Assembly: GCF_018991925.1 (NCBI RefSeq)
Contig: NW_024754897.1
Location: 1 to 64,000 of the forward strand
Reading direction: 5' to 3'
From: Homarus americanus
Lineage: Eukaryota > Arthropoda > Malacostraca > Decapoda > Nephropidae
Length of the DNA stretch: 64,000 nt
The notes beneath the pieces are model-generated. The model did no database searches and was not told the origin of the DNA. It saw only the letters and a program-made list of their open reading frames with translations. The position numbers and the translations under genes are program-made. Below, piece by piece: positions 1-9,645 of this stretch. How positions within the stretch are numbered: position 1 is the stretch's first letter; every line of letters begins with the position of its first letter.

Positions 1-39
1 TATCTTCACCCCCACTCACTTCACTTCTCCCTCCTTCAT

Positions 40-147
40 CTCCCCTACCCTACCCTCCCCCTTTCCCTCACCCTACCGTGCCCCCTTTCCATCACTCTAC
101 CCCCCTTTCCCCCACCCTACCCTCCCCCTTTCCCTCACCCTACCCTC
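40..147. repeat. Pyrimidine-rich simple repeat flanking the LINE
   Basis: Imperfect tandem copies of CCCTACCCTCCCCCTTTCC. The same kind of sequence resumes at about 6637-6710, after the LINE, so the element seems to have inserted into this repeat. Confidence 0.8.
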
Positions 148-159
148 CCCTTTCACCCA
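148..159. repeat. Left target-site duplication of the LINE
   Basis: CCCTTTCACCCA here is identical to 6637-6648, directly before and after the proposed element. Both flanks are low-complexity pyrimidine sequence, so a chance match is possible, but the position fits both the 5' UTR and the 3' hairpin end. Confidence 0.6.
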
Positions 160-1046
160 AGTGTTGACCTGACCACCGTAGGGTCAAGACCTATTTAGGC
201 GCTGCTCCTGCTGAGCAGCTCTCACCCTTGGCCATGTCGGCCCATTCCCCAAGTCCCTCTCCCCGACCCATCCTCACCACCGGGATATCAACATAATCAA
301 AAGTGACATTTCGTTTCGGAAAGAAGTGGAACCAGTGTTGAACAGTTAAGAACAGTGTTTAAGCCAGTGAATTCAGTACTAGACAGTACCAGTGAGAGCC
401 GTGACCCGCCAGTGAGATAAGCACCGCTGGGTACTGACCGCCATCTCCTGACAAGGAGGTGCTAATCAGTCCACTCTGAGAACAACAGTGGGTCGGCTTC
501 ACACTTGACTTCGATATAACACAACACCACCCAGTAGGGTGGGGATAGGTCAACAACTCCAAATATGTTGCCTGTATAACAAGTGAACTACCGTGTGTTG
601 AGCACTGTGTCGTGTGTAGGTGTAGGTGCCCGCGAGGCAAGGCCTATACCCTTGTGGTCACGCTCGGCCATGTGGTGAGGGTTTGTTTACACAAACCCCC
701 GTCCTCATAGTGTGCCAAGCTGGTTAGTTCTTTTGAAACTAAAATTGACTTTGATACTGTATCTAACCAGAAAAACAGACATGCTATTAAGAGCAAGTGT
801 AGTGTAATAAAAGTGTTTATAAACTGAGAATACTCCTGTTACCTTAGTCCCCCCGACACCACACTCCCTCCGCGGGAGGCCCGCTCATGGCCTCCCCTCA
901 CACCGCTAATACGCTGTACAGTAGATGCCAATCTCCTTTGTCCTCTAAGAGGGTTACGCCTCCCAACCACCGCTGACTTCCTAGGAGTGCCAAGCAGTCC
1001 TCGGCCCTCTGACGTAGGCATATAAGTCGAGCCCTGTAACTCCACC
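160..1046 (+). other. 5' UTR / internal promoter region of the LINE
   Basis: This region is non-coding and precedes the ORF1 start. It contains a perfect 7-bp stem-loop at 201-219 (GCTGCTC, loop CTGCT, GAGCAGC). LINEs of this group normally carry an internal promoter here; I see no TATA box. The minus-strand open frame across 839-1138 is a shadow. Confidence 0.6.
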
Positions 1047-2551
1047 ATGTCTGAGTTGACTGGAGACCCAGCTGCTCGCTTTAACTCTCCTGATGCACTG
1101 AGTGAGCCAGGCGACTGTGGTGTTGACCTTGACACCAACGGAGAAGATGGCTTTCAACTAGTTCAGTCCAGGAACAAGCGGAAGGCCGAAAAGGCAGAAA
1201 GACTTAGAGACAATCAACTACAACCACAAACCCCCATGAGAGTAAGATTATACTTCCCTGAAGGTACATCACCTGAAGACAAGTATCTCTGGCTGAACGA
1301 TGCGGAAGACAAACACCCAGAGGCTGAGTTTCAGTTCAGAGTCGGTACACAAGATCATGTTCTGATTAGAAACGACCCAGCAGTCATACAGGATCTCCTC
1401 ACCAATAGCATAAGGGGAATAACCATGGAACAATCATCCCAACCACCGAGCAAGAAAACCATAATAATCATAGGGCTCGACCAGTACCAGACCCCTACAC
1501 TACTAGAAGCCCATCCCTACATCAGAAGGACGAAGCGACTCAGGGGCAAGAATGCAGTCATTGCAGACTGGGTTGGCTCGGAAGACCCACCCAAGACCAT
1601 TCGAGTCCGTGGTGCCTATCGGACTCTGAAGGTAACACTCTATCAGCCCCCTAACCGGAGGTGTTACAACTGTCAGCACTGGGGCCATGTGGCCCGGTTA
1701 TGCCCCTCGACTAAGCCGTGGTGTGGTCTCTGCTCAAGGCAACATGCAACACAGGTTTGCAGAGATACAGTTGCTCAAGGGGGTGTCATCCAACAGAAGT
1801 GTATTAACTGCAAAACAGTTGGAGTTCCTGTATGGCACCCTAACTGTTCTAGAGCTCCTACACCCCTTCAGCGCCCAGACCCGCCACCCAGGCAGGTCTC
1901 AAGAAACACTAATGCTGCTAGGGTACTCCCTACGGCCAACCCCTGGCCTGCCCTCCCCACCAAAGCTCCAGGATCATCACCAGCAGTCATCGAAAGATCA
2001 GCATGGGGCAACACAGATGTACCGACACAACAGGTAGCTGCCAACACACTCCCTGCACATCGTGAAGAGATCAGTGATTTGAAAAATGAAATTAAAGAAC
2101 TCAAAGCTCAGTTTACAACTCTAACTGAAATGTTTGGGAGCCTCTGTGATACACTAAAGGAAAAAACACCACCAACACAGTGCAGCAACTTCGGAAAAAT
2201 TACAGTCAAACTGAAGACATTCAGATGTCAGTACCAGATGTGGAAACTCAAGACCCACCAGGAACTAGTGTCCACGCAGAGGAAAATAGTGATACTGGTA
2301 ACAGTTCTACTGATGCCTCTGTGGACATGGTCAGTGAAGATGAACAAGCACAAACAGAAAATGGTGGTGATGTCGAGTGTAACCAAAGTGTGTTGTTGTC
2401 TGCCAATGAAATACAACAATTGTTGAGCCGTACGTGCTCCAGAAATGTTTCCAAAAGGTTAACTGGCCTACTGCCTGCCGAAGGGACAGGCAGCGCAGAA
2501 AAGAACAGTATCATACAGTGCCTTTTGCTTCTTTCCAAATACATTTCATAA
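1047..2551 (+). CDS. LINE ORF1, Gag-like nucleic-acid-binding protein (frameshifted)
   Basis: ORF1p would coat the element RNA in a cytoplasmic ribonucleoprotein and act as nucleic-acid chaperone. The start at 1047 has a strong context (CCACCATGT). Visible features are an acidic N terminus, a central Gag-like region at about residues 60-200, and three zinc knuckles: CYNCQHWGHVARLC at 206 (CX2CX4HX4C), CGLCSRQHATQVC at 226 (CX2CX3HX4C) and a third at 252 (CX2CX8HX2C). A proline-rich linker and a heptad-like coiled coil at about 340-374 follow, which would suit oligomerisation. The frame opened at 1047 runs to 2426, but after the A6 run at 2161-2166 its composition degrades, while another frame continues with acidic, Ser/Thr-rich protein to the TAA at 2549-2551. 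I infer a one-base indel near 2161-2180. The stop overlaps the next ATG (TAATG), as expected for ORF1-ORF2 coupling. Confidence 0.88.
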
Positions 2552-2620
2552 TGACCAGTGTTAATACCAGACAAAATTCCAAATACATTTCATAATGGCC
2601 AGTGTTAATACCAGACAAAG
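2533..2620 (+). repeat. 44-bp tandem duplication at the ORF1/ORF2 junction
   Basis: Units 2533-2576 and 2577-2620 each contain TTTCATAATG. They differ at 2554 (A) versus 2598 (G) and at the last base. Each unit holds a TAATG stop-start overlap (2549-2553 and 2593-2597). The first ATG opens a 14-codon frame that ends exactly at the second TAATG, so the duplication inserted a tiny cistron between ORF1 and ORF2. Confidence 0.95.
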
Positions 2621-5600
2621 ATACAGAGCGGTGAAGGTGATGAGTTGGAACATCTCATCCCTTAGAAAACGATACCCTGACCTACACCACAAAGTTGTGA
2701 CTGAGGACATCGATATTGTGTGTCTGCAGGAGTGTCTCACACCTAATGGTAAGCCCCCACCCAGTCTGCCCAATTATGTGTATTATGATCCTAGTTCTAC
2801 TCACACATGTTTGATGTATGTTAAGAAGTCACTCCCGCATGTACCTCTTGTATCCAAAAGACTACCAACCTTCAGTACCATGGGATCACTATCCACCTGG
2901 GCAACTCCACACTCAACGTGCTAAACGCCTATGCTCCCTCAGATCAGCTTCAATACACAGATCTCCCAGACTTTTTACACACTGAGCCCACTGTCCTAAT
3001 GGGTGACCTGAATACTAGACACAAGAAATTAGGTGACTCCACCACTAACACCAATGGTAGGAGACTTATCTCACTTCTCAGTGCATATGAAGATGTTCAA
3101 ATTATAGGTAATAATGAACCAACACACATCTATGGCGGGGGTCTAGACAAATGTATTGGCTTTAATCTATCATACACAACTCATAGCTCTGATGTTGTCA
3201 CTGATCTTATGTCTGACCACAGCCCAATCCAAGCTAGTATACATGTAGCCAATGACACCCCCACTGGTGGTAAACTCAACAGACGTAGAATCACAGTCAA
3301 GCAAGAACATGAAAGCCAGTTCATAGACTTCATCCATGACTGGTACAAGGACTACAAGCCTGACAATTACCAAAGTTTCCATGACGATCTGATAGATAGG
3401 ACTTATGTATACTTCACCAACAATGCCTCCACCAAAAAAAAGGAGAAAACGTGGTCAGCATAATGGGAACAGGCAACAGCAGTGCTATAATGACCCTGAG
3501 CTGAAAAAACTCAGGGCTAGGGTCAGGAGGGTGGGTAAGGGTTACAGACAATGTAGAACACCTCAAATGTTACAATTGTATCAAGCTTCCCTTGCTGCTG
3601 TCAGGGAACGTGTAAACGAACTCAGACAAAATGCATGGGAGACATATGTCAACAGCCTGAACCAACACACATCCCTCAGCAAAGCCTGGAAAGACATAAA
3701 CATAATCAGAGGTAAAAACAGAAGACACGTCTCCCATCCAAACCCTCTGCAAAAGTCGAATGAGCTAATAACAAAGTGGGCTCATGTGTCGAGCTATGAC
3801 ATGTTACCAGCTGGGACTCGGGGACTCCTTGATGCGAAGTCTGTAGAGAGAAGTAATCTTATTAGCTTTATGCTGGGCAAACAGCACGATGAGTGTGATG
3901 TTCCATATACTGAGTGGGAGCTTGACGCCGCCCTCGCCAGGGGTAGGTCTACTTCCCCTGGAGAGGACGGAGTCACCTACAACATCATTAGACTACTAAG
4001 GCGCGTGCCAGGCAATCCATTGTTGGTATTGTACAATATGAGTCATGCCGAGGGCCAACTACCCACATCATGGACCAGCAGTATTGTTGTACCAATACCG
4101 AAACCAGGACAGCCTGATGCCTTTCGTCCCATATCACTAACCAGCTGCCTGTGTAAAACCTTTGAGAGGATGGTTCTTGGCAGACTCTTATATAGAATCA
4201 GAGAACACATGTCTCCTAACATAAATGGCTTCACCCATGGTAAAGGTGTACATAATTGCATCACCACATTCCTAACTGTGCATGGTGATGAAAGGCACAG
4301 ATACACCACATTTCTTGACCTAAAAGCTGCATTTGATATTGCCAATAGGCAACTGATATTGTACGAACTAGCCAAAATGGATATAGGAGGTAGGCTGTTA
4401 CACTGGATAAGTGGTTACCTAACCAACAGAAGGGCTGCTGCACTGTTTCAGGGTTACAAAAGTGAAGTTAAAGATATGCAACTTGGTACCCCTCAAGGTG
4501 GAGTACTTAGCCCCACTTTGTTCAATGTTCTTATGAATGCATTATTAAATTTAATACCAGACAACCCCAGCAATATCTCAATCAGCTATGCTGATGATAT
4601 TCTTATACATACTAAACCTCATCGTGAAATGCAAACCACCCTGAACCATGTATACGCAGCCTGTGAACACCTCGGTCTTATTATCTCCACTGACAAAACT
4701 AAGGTGTTCAACAAACAAGCTGGGAACCGCAAACGCGGCCCCCCCAAGTTCAAGATAGGTAACAACACTATTGACTATGTTTCTTCTTTTAAATATCTTG
4801 GTGTTTCCGTCCCTTGTACCTTACCTGCCATACAACAGCTAACCCGCCAATGTACTGACAGACTGAGACCTCTTAGAAGTGTAGCGGGGTACAGCCCGCA
4901 CTATGGTGCTAATATTAGAATTGTTGAAACAATGTACCTATGCTATATAAGATCTCTGATAGATTACCACGCACCAGCCCTGGTCATTCGTGACGGGAAA
5001 GGCGTTGACAAGCTCGAGAAAATGCAAAATAAAGCCCTCAGAATTATCCTAGGATGTCCCATGAGCACTAAAGTACTTAATATGAGGAAAGAACTAGGTA
5101 TACCCAGTGTTAAAGACAGAATAATTGAAGTCAACCTCATGATAGCCCAGAGGCTTCTGCGTGGTGATCCTGATAACATTGTTTCCTTAAAATTGCTAGA
5201 ATGTATGAACCATGGGACTACTGAGTCTAAATGGATCCAAACTACAGCTACACATATGAAGATATTTGGACTAGACCACCTGTACAAAGTTGAGACACAA
5301 CAGCGCTTCCTGCCACCCTGGCGGACAGTTCCCTTCGATATCACAATACCGACGTATCCGCCTAAAAAATTAATTATACAAAGCATTTATCTCCAACACA
5401 CTGCCAAATTGAGAGCCCTTGAACACATACACACTCTACAGACTGATGATAATATCACACAGACCATCTACACTGATGGATCTCTAAACACCGCCTGTGG
5501 GAGGGCTGGAAGTGCTATTGTTGTGACTCAACCTGACGGTAATATAATTGAGAAAGGAGTTAGAATTAACAACTGGGCATCCACTCTACAAACTGAATTA

Positions 5601-6305
5601 GTTGCCATACTCACAGCTATTAAATTCATTGAAACCACTGTTACTGACAGTCTCATCATCACTGACTCTCTATCCTCACTACTTGCCCTTGGTACCCTCG
5701 ACTCAGGTTGTCACGATCTTGTCTCTGAAGCCAGACACAAATATGCGTGCCTTGTTGACCGGGGTGTCAGGGTCAAACTGTTGTGGATCCCCTCTCACAT
5801 AGGCCTCATAAAACATGACAGAGTTGATGCCCTCGCCAAACTCGCGTCTAACAAAGACACCGTTGAATACAATTTGGGTCTGTCAAAAAGAACCCTTAAA
5901 ACTGTAATTAGGAAAGAACTTATTGATGAGTTTGACGCAAGTAGACAAGTGCAAACAGGCACTAGTCGATCCATAGTTTACCATGATGAGATGTATCAAG
6001 TGAAACATGTATATGGAGCAAGTAACAAGATCACTAGATTACAAGATGTTGTAACCGCTAGATTAAGGTTAGGATATAAGTACCTCTGGCAGTATGTTCC
6101 TCAAGCAGATGTAAACAAGACTAAATGTAAAGTGTGTGGCCATACATATGGCCACACACTTGAACACTACGTCCTCGACTGTGTGAAGATAGAACCTTTT
6201 AGGGACAGGTCCAAGCACACTGTGTGTGAAATGGCACAACACTTCATCTCTAATGGCAAGATAGCCGACATATTAAGATTGTATCCACTTTTTTGCACTC
6301 AGTAA
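2595..6305 (+). CDS. LINE ORF2: AP endonuclease - reverse transcriptase - RNase H - zinc knuckle (two frameshifts)
   Basis: ORF2p nicks the target and reverse-transcribes element RNA in the nucleus. Endonuclease motifs: VMSWNISSL and CLQECL (2595 frame), then NAYAPS, GDLNTRH and SDHSPI (frame of 2918-3463). RT motifs in the long frame 3405-6305 (966 codons): FRPISLTS, FLDLKAAFD, GTPQGGVLSPTLFN, catalytic YADD at residue 395, and YLGVSV. RNase H: YTDGS at residue 689, then an ELVAI glutamate, an IITDSL aspartate and a late DALA aspartate, giving a full DEDD set. A CX2C...H...C knuckle starts at residue 908. The reading frame shifts near 2876-2885 and again in the A8 run at 3434-3441. The two shifts cancel, giving a total near 1,236 codons. 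The start at 2595 overlaps a TAA as TAATG. RT and RNase H look intact, so the copy is young or the shifts are sequence errors. Confidence 0.95.
6131..6160 (+). other. Perfect hairpin inside ORF2
   Basis: AGTGTGTGGCCATA (6131-6144) and TATGGCCACACACT (6147-6160) are perfect 14-bp reverse complements with a 2-bp spacer. The hairpin lies in the codons of the C-terminal zinc knuckle. A related hairpin occurs at 6380-6407. Confidence 0.9.
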
Positions 6306-6379
6306 CTATATCAGTTCTCATGTACAGAACCAAATACGCAATGTGCTTGAATACCTCCCACGTAAATGTGAATAACAAA

Positions 6380-6407
6380 GTGTGAGGCCAGACATACTGC
6401 CTCACAC
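6380..6407 (+). other. Related hairpin in the LINE 3' UTR
   Basis: GTGTGAGGC (6380-6388) pairs with GCCTCACAC (6399-6407) across a 10-nt loop. The sequence aligns with the ORF2 hairpin (shared AAAGTGTG, GGCCA, ACATA), and the T-A pair there is replaced by A-T here on both arms. Confidence 0.85.
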
Positions 6408-6596
6408 GCCTGTTCTCACGCATTTGTGAATAAGTTACCCTCTATGTATAGAACTAAACAAATAATGTAAATGAAATACTGTGTAACTTTCGGTGCCATA
6501 ATATCCTGACAACCGGGGTTAATTATTATGACCCTTTGTAAACCCTACTCTGTAATCCTTTTGCGCTACCGCTCACAGGATGAGTGTGGGGTGCAC

Positions 6597-6620
6597 AATA
6601 AAGTAGCCGCTGCAAGCGGC
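6597..6620 (+). terminator. Polyadenylation signal and 3'-terminal stem-loop of the LINE
   Basis: AATAAA at 6597-6602 is followed by GCCGC-TGCAA-GCGGC (6606-6620), a perfect 5-bp GC stem. The true 3' end is 16 nt further on. Such terminal stem-loops in non-LTR elements can be recognised by the element's reverse transcriptase; that role here is inference. Confidence 0.6.
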
Positions 6621-6636
6621 AAAACAAATCCGTCAA

Positions 6637-6648
6637 CCCTTTCACCCA
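6637..6648. repeat. Right target-site duplication of the LINE
   Basis: CCCTTTCACCCA, identical to 148-159. Further pyrimidine repeat (CCCTACCCTACACCCC) follows to about 6710. Confidence 0.6.
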
Positions 6649-6859
6649 CCCTACCCTACACCCCTATCCTCCCCTCCCCTCCCCTAACCCCTCCTTTCCC
6701 TCCACATTTACTCAACTCTGAAATTCGGCAATATAGGCCGGGGGGAGTTGGGGATGACCAACAACCCCAATATCACCACTACACACAGAATCATAACCAT
6801 TTGACACGCCATTACCATTATCAGCTGCTTCTGTTATGACCTCCGGCTGCTCCTTCGTC

Positions 6860-6973
6860 AGAGAGAGAGAGAGAGAGATGAGATTGACAACCATAGAAGG
6901 GATGCATATTCAACTGTCAGTACAGGTGTGTGTGTGTGTGTGTGTGTGTGAGGAGGAAGAGAGAGGGGAAGGT

Positions 6974-7027
<54 letters not shown>

Positions 7028-7191
7028 GATAAAACGAAATCAATAGGTCGTACACACTGAGAGGAGGGTAATATTAATGAGAGTTTCCCATTATCGGAGA
7101 CGAGCTGTTGAGGGCACGAGGTAATCATCATCACCTGTGTACGACTCACTCACCTGTTGTGTTTATATATAGTGTAACTGAAATAACAATG

Positions 7192-7252
<61 letters not shown>
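6860..7252. repeat. Microsatellite cluster (GA, GT, CA, TCTA)
   Basis: (GA)n 6860-6879, (GT)n 6926-6951, (CA)n 6975-7021 and (TCTA)n 7192-7252. Short open frames here encode only dipeptide repeats and are not genes. Confidence 0.97.
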
Positions 7253-7253
<1 letters not shown>

Positions 7254-7428
7254 ATCTCTGTCTGTCTGTCAAATATTTCTTTATTTCTCTCTTAATGATA
7301 ACTATAATTAATATATACATTATCATCATCCTCATCGATGGCGCCATCAAAAGTCTTTATCAGCTCTCACAAAAGGTTAATTATCATAAATATCATCAAT
7401 CTTCAACAGCCTTATTATCATCAATATT
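7253..7428. other. AT-rich spacer
   Basis: ATCATC-rich sequence without an ORF or recognisable signal. Confidence 0.6.
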
Positions 7429-7878
7429 ATAGTGGTGTCTTGTGGCGTGAGAGTGTAGGTGAGGGTATCATGAAGGCGTGGGGGGCATCATAGTGGTGTC
7501 TTGTGGCGTGAGAGTGCAGGTAAGGGTATCATAGAAGGCGTGAGGGGCATCATAGTGGTGTCTTGTAACGTGAGTGCAGGTAAGGGTATCATGAAGGCGT
7601 GGGGAGCATCATAGTGGTGTCTTGTGGCGTGAGAGTGCAGGTAGGGGTGTTATCATGAAGGCGTGAGGGGCATCATAAGAGTGGTGTCTTGTGGCGTGAG
7701 TGTAGGTGAGGGTATCATGAAGGCATGGGGCATCATAGTGGTGTCTTGTGGCGTGAGAGTTACAGGTAAGTGCTCCTCGTAAGAAGGCGTGGGGCATCAT
7801 AGTGGTGTTTTATGGCGTGAGAGTGCAGGTGAGGGTATCATGAAGACGTGGGGGCATTATAGTGGTGTCTTGTGGCGT
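7429..7878. repeat. Minisatellite, about 60-bp unit
   Basis: About seven to eight copies containing GTGGTGTCTTGTGGCGTGAG, then a GCAGGT block, then GGTATCATGAAGGCGTG and a GGGGCATCATA end. Copies differ by small indels. Confidence 0.93.
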
Positions 7879-7977
7879 TATGCCATTGTGTGTGCCTCTA
7901 TCTTATCTCTTCTCTTTAGATAACAGCATTGGGGGGTGGTTACTCTCACCCCTTGTTTGTGAGGTGTGGAGCGAGAG

Positions 7978-8165
7978 AGAGTGTGTGTGTGTGTGTGTGT
8001 GTGAAAGAGAAAGAGTGAGTGAGTGAGTGAGTGAGTGAGTGAGAGTTACAAAGAGGATGTATGTTTGAAAGCGAGAGAGAGTTAAAGAGAGAGAGAGAGA
8101 GTGTGTGTGTGTGTCTGAGAGTGAGGAGTGAATGGCAGTGAGAGTTAGAGAGAATAAGAGAGAGA
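7978..8165. repeat. GT/GTGA/GA simple repeats
   Basis: Purine-rich interrupted tracts: (GT)n at 7980-8002, (GTGA)n at 8014-8042, and (GA)n around 8085-8100 and 8156-8168. Confidence 0.9.
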
Positions 8166-8507
8166 GAGAATTATCACCCAACCCCCACCCACACATTCAT
8201 CCCTTCAGTCCCCCACCCACACATTCTTCCCTTCAATCCCCCACCCACACATTCTTCCCTTCAGTCCCCCACCCACACATTCTTCCCTTCAACCCCCCAC
8301 CCACACATTCTTCCCTTCAAACCCCCACCCACACATTCTTCCCTTCAGGTCCCCACACACATTCTTCCCTTCTGATCCCCCCACCCACATTCTTCCTTCA
8401 ATCCCACCCACATTCTTCCCTTCAATCCCGCATTCTCCCTTTAATCCCCCACCCACACATTCTTCCCTTCAATCCCCCACCCACACATTCTTCCCTTCAA
8501 ACTATCA
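8166..8507. repeat. Minisatellite, 27-28-bp unit
   Basis: About 12 copies of CCCCCACCCACACATTCTTC followed by CCTTCAAT, with shortened units near 8380-8440. An apparent 131-codon frame (8132-8527) is purely repeat-derived. Confidence 0.93.
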
Positions 8508-8679
8508 ACTTCAGAAGACTAGAGTGAAAACAAGTCGCAAGAATAGACTGAATGTTTTCTATCATCAATTGTTTTGCAACTCATGAGCTCAAAGATTCAG
8601 GAGTAACAATGGAGTAAGTCAATTTGTCTTTCAATTATGAGCAGTTGAATTTTCTCGTCTTGTCTTGAAGAGGAGATAA

Positions 8680-9645
8680 GATTCCGATGTGGCCCTGTTT
8701 CATTAGTCTGGTGTGGCCCTGTTTCATTAGACTTGTGTGGCCCTGTTTCATTCGTCTGGTGTGGCCATATTTCATTAGTCTGGTGTGGCCCTGTTTCTAC
8801 AGTCTCTGATGTGGCCCTATTTAATTAGGGTCTAGTCTGGCGCTGTTTCATTAGTCTGGTGTGGCACTGTTTCATTAGTTTAGTGTGGCACTGTTTCAAT
8901 AGTCTGGTGTGGCACTGTTTCATTAGTTTAGTGTGGCACTGTTTCATTAGTTTAGTGTGGCACTGTTTCCAATAGTCTGGTGTGGCACTGTTTCAATAGT
9001 CTGGTGTGGCACTGTTTCATTAGTTTTAAGGTGTAGCACTGTTTCAAAATAGTCTGGTGTGGCACTGTTTCCAATAGTCTGGTGTGTAGCACTGTTTTAT
9101 TAGTTTGGTGTGGCACTGTTTCATTAGTTTAGTGTGGCTTTTCATTTAATAGTCTGGTGTGCTGTTTCATTAGTTTAGTGTGGCACTGTTTCAATAGTCT
9201 ACAGTTGTGTATTTCATTAGTTTAGTGTGGCACTGTTTCAATAGTCTGGTGTGGCACTGTTTTCAATAGTCTGGTGTGGCAGTGTTTCATTAGTTTAGAG
9301 TGTGGCACTGTTTCAATAGTCTGGTGTGGCAGTGTTTCATTAGTTTAGTGTGGCACTGTTTCAATAGTCTGGTGGCACTGTTTCATTAGTTTAGTGTGGC
9401 ACTGTTTCAATAGTCTGGTGTGGCACTGTTTCATTAGTTTAGTGTGGCACTGTTTCAATAGTCTGGTGTGGCACTGTTTCATTAGTTTAGTGTGACACTG
9501 TTTCAATAGTCTGGTGTGGCACTGTTTCATTAGTTTAGTGTGGCACTGTTTCAATAGTCTGGTGTGGCACTGTTTCATTAGTCTGGTGTGGCACTGTTTC
9601 ATTAGTTTAGTGTGGCACTGTTTCAATAGTCTGGTGTTGCCCTGT
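8680..9645. repeat. 24-bp minisatellite with 48-bp higher-order unit
   Basis: About 40 monomers of TAGTCTGGTGTGGCACTGTT plus TCAT. From about 9340 two monomer types alternate (TCTGG then TTTAG; TTCAT then TTCAA), forming a regular 48-bp dimer. The left part is older and more scrambled. A minus-strand 93-codon frame of HTKLMKQC-type repeats comes from the array. Confidence 0.95.

Larger units (their letters stand above)
160..6636 (+). mobile_element. Near full-length I-group non-LTR retrotransposon (LINE)
   Basis: Seen: an 887-bp 5' UTR, a Gag-like ORF1 with zinc knuckles, ORF2 with endonuclease, reverse transcriptase, RNase H and a terminal zinc knuckle, a 3' UTR of about 330 bp with AATAAA and a terminal hairpin, and a 12-bp flanking duplication. 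Known: RNase H in ORF2 together with a CCHC Gag is typical of the I superclade (I, Nimb, LOA, R1 and relatives). I cannot choose the clade without a tree. The element would copy itself by target-primed reverse transcription. This copy has three single-base frame changes, so it is either recently dead or affected by homopolymer sequencing errors. There is no poly(A) tail; the 3' end is CCGTCAA. Confidence 0.9.
6306..6636 (+). other. LINE 3' UTR
   Basis: Non-coding tail after the ORF2 stop. It contains the second hairpin (6380-6407), AATAAA at 6597-6602 and a terminal stem-loop at 6606-6620, and ends CCGTCAA just before the right target-site duplication. Confidence 0.8.

Noticed and set aside
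1..159. Possible telomeric end of a chromosome (CCCTACCC repeats)
   Set aside because: The arthropod telomere unit is CCTAA; this repeat is irregular, C/T-rich and continues beyond the LINE.
7429..9645. Regular repeats considered as a CRISPR array
   Set aside because: Units are contiguous without unique spacers, and the sequence is eukaryotic.
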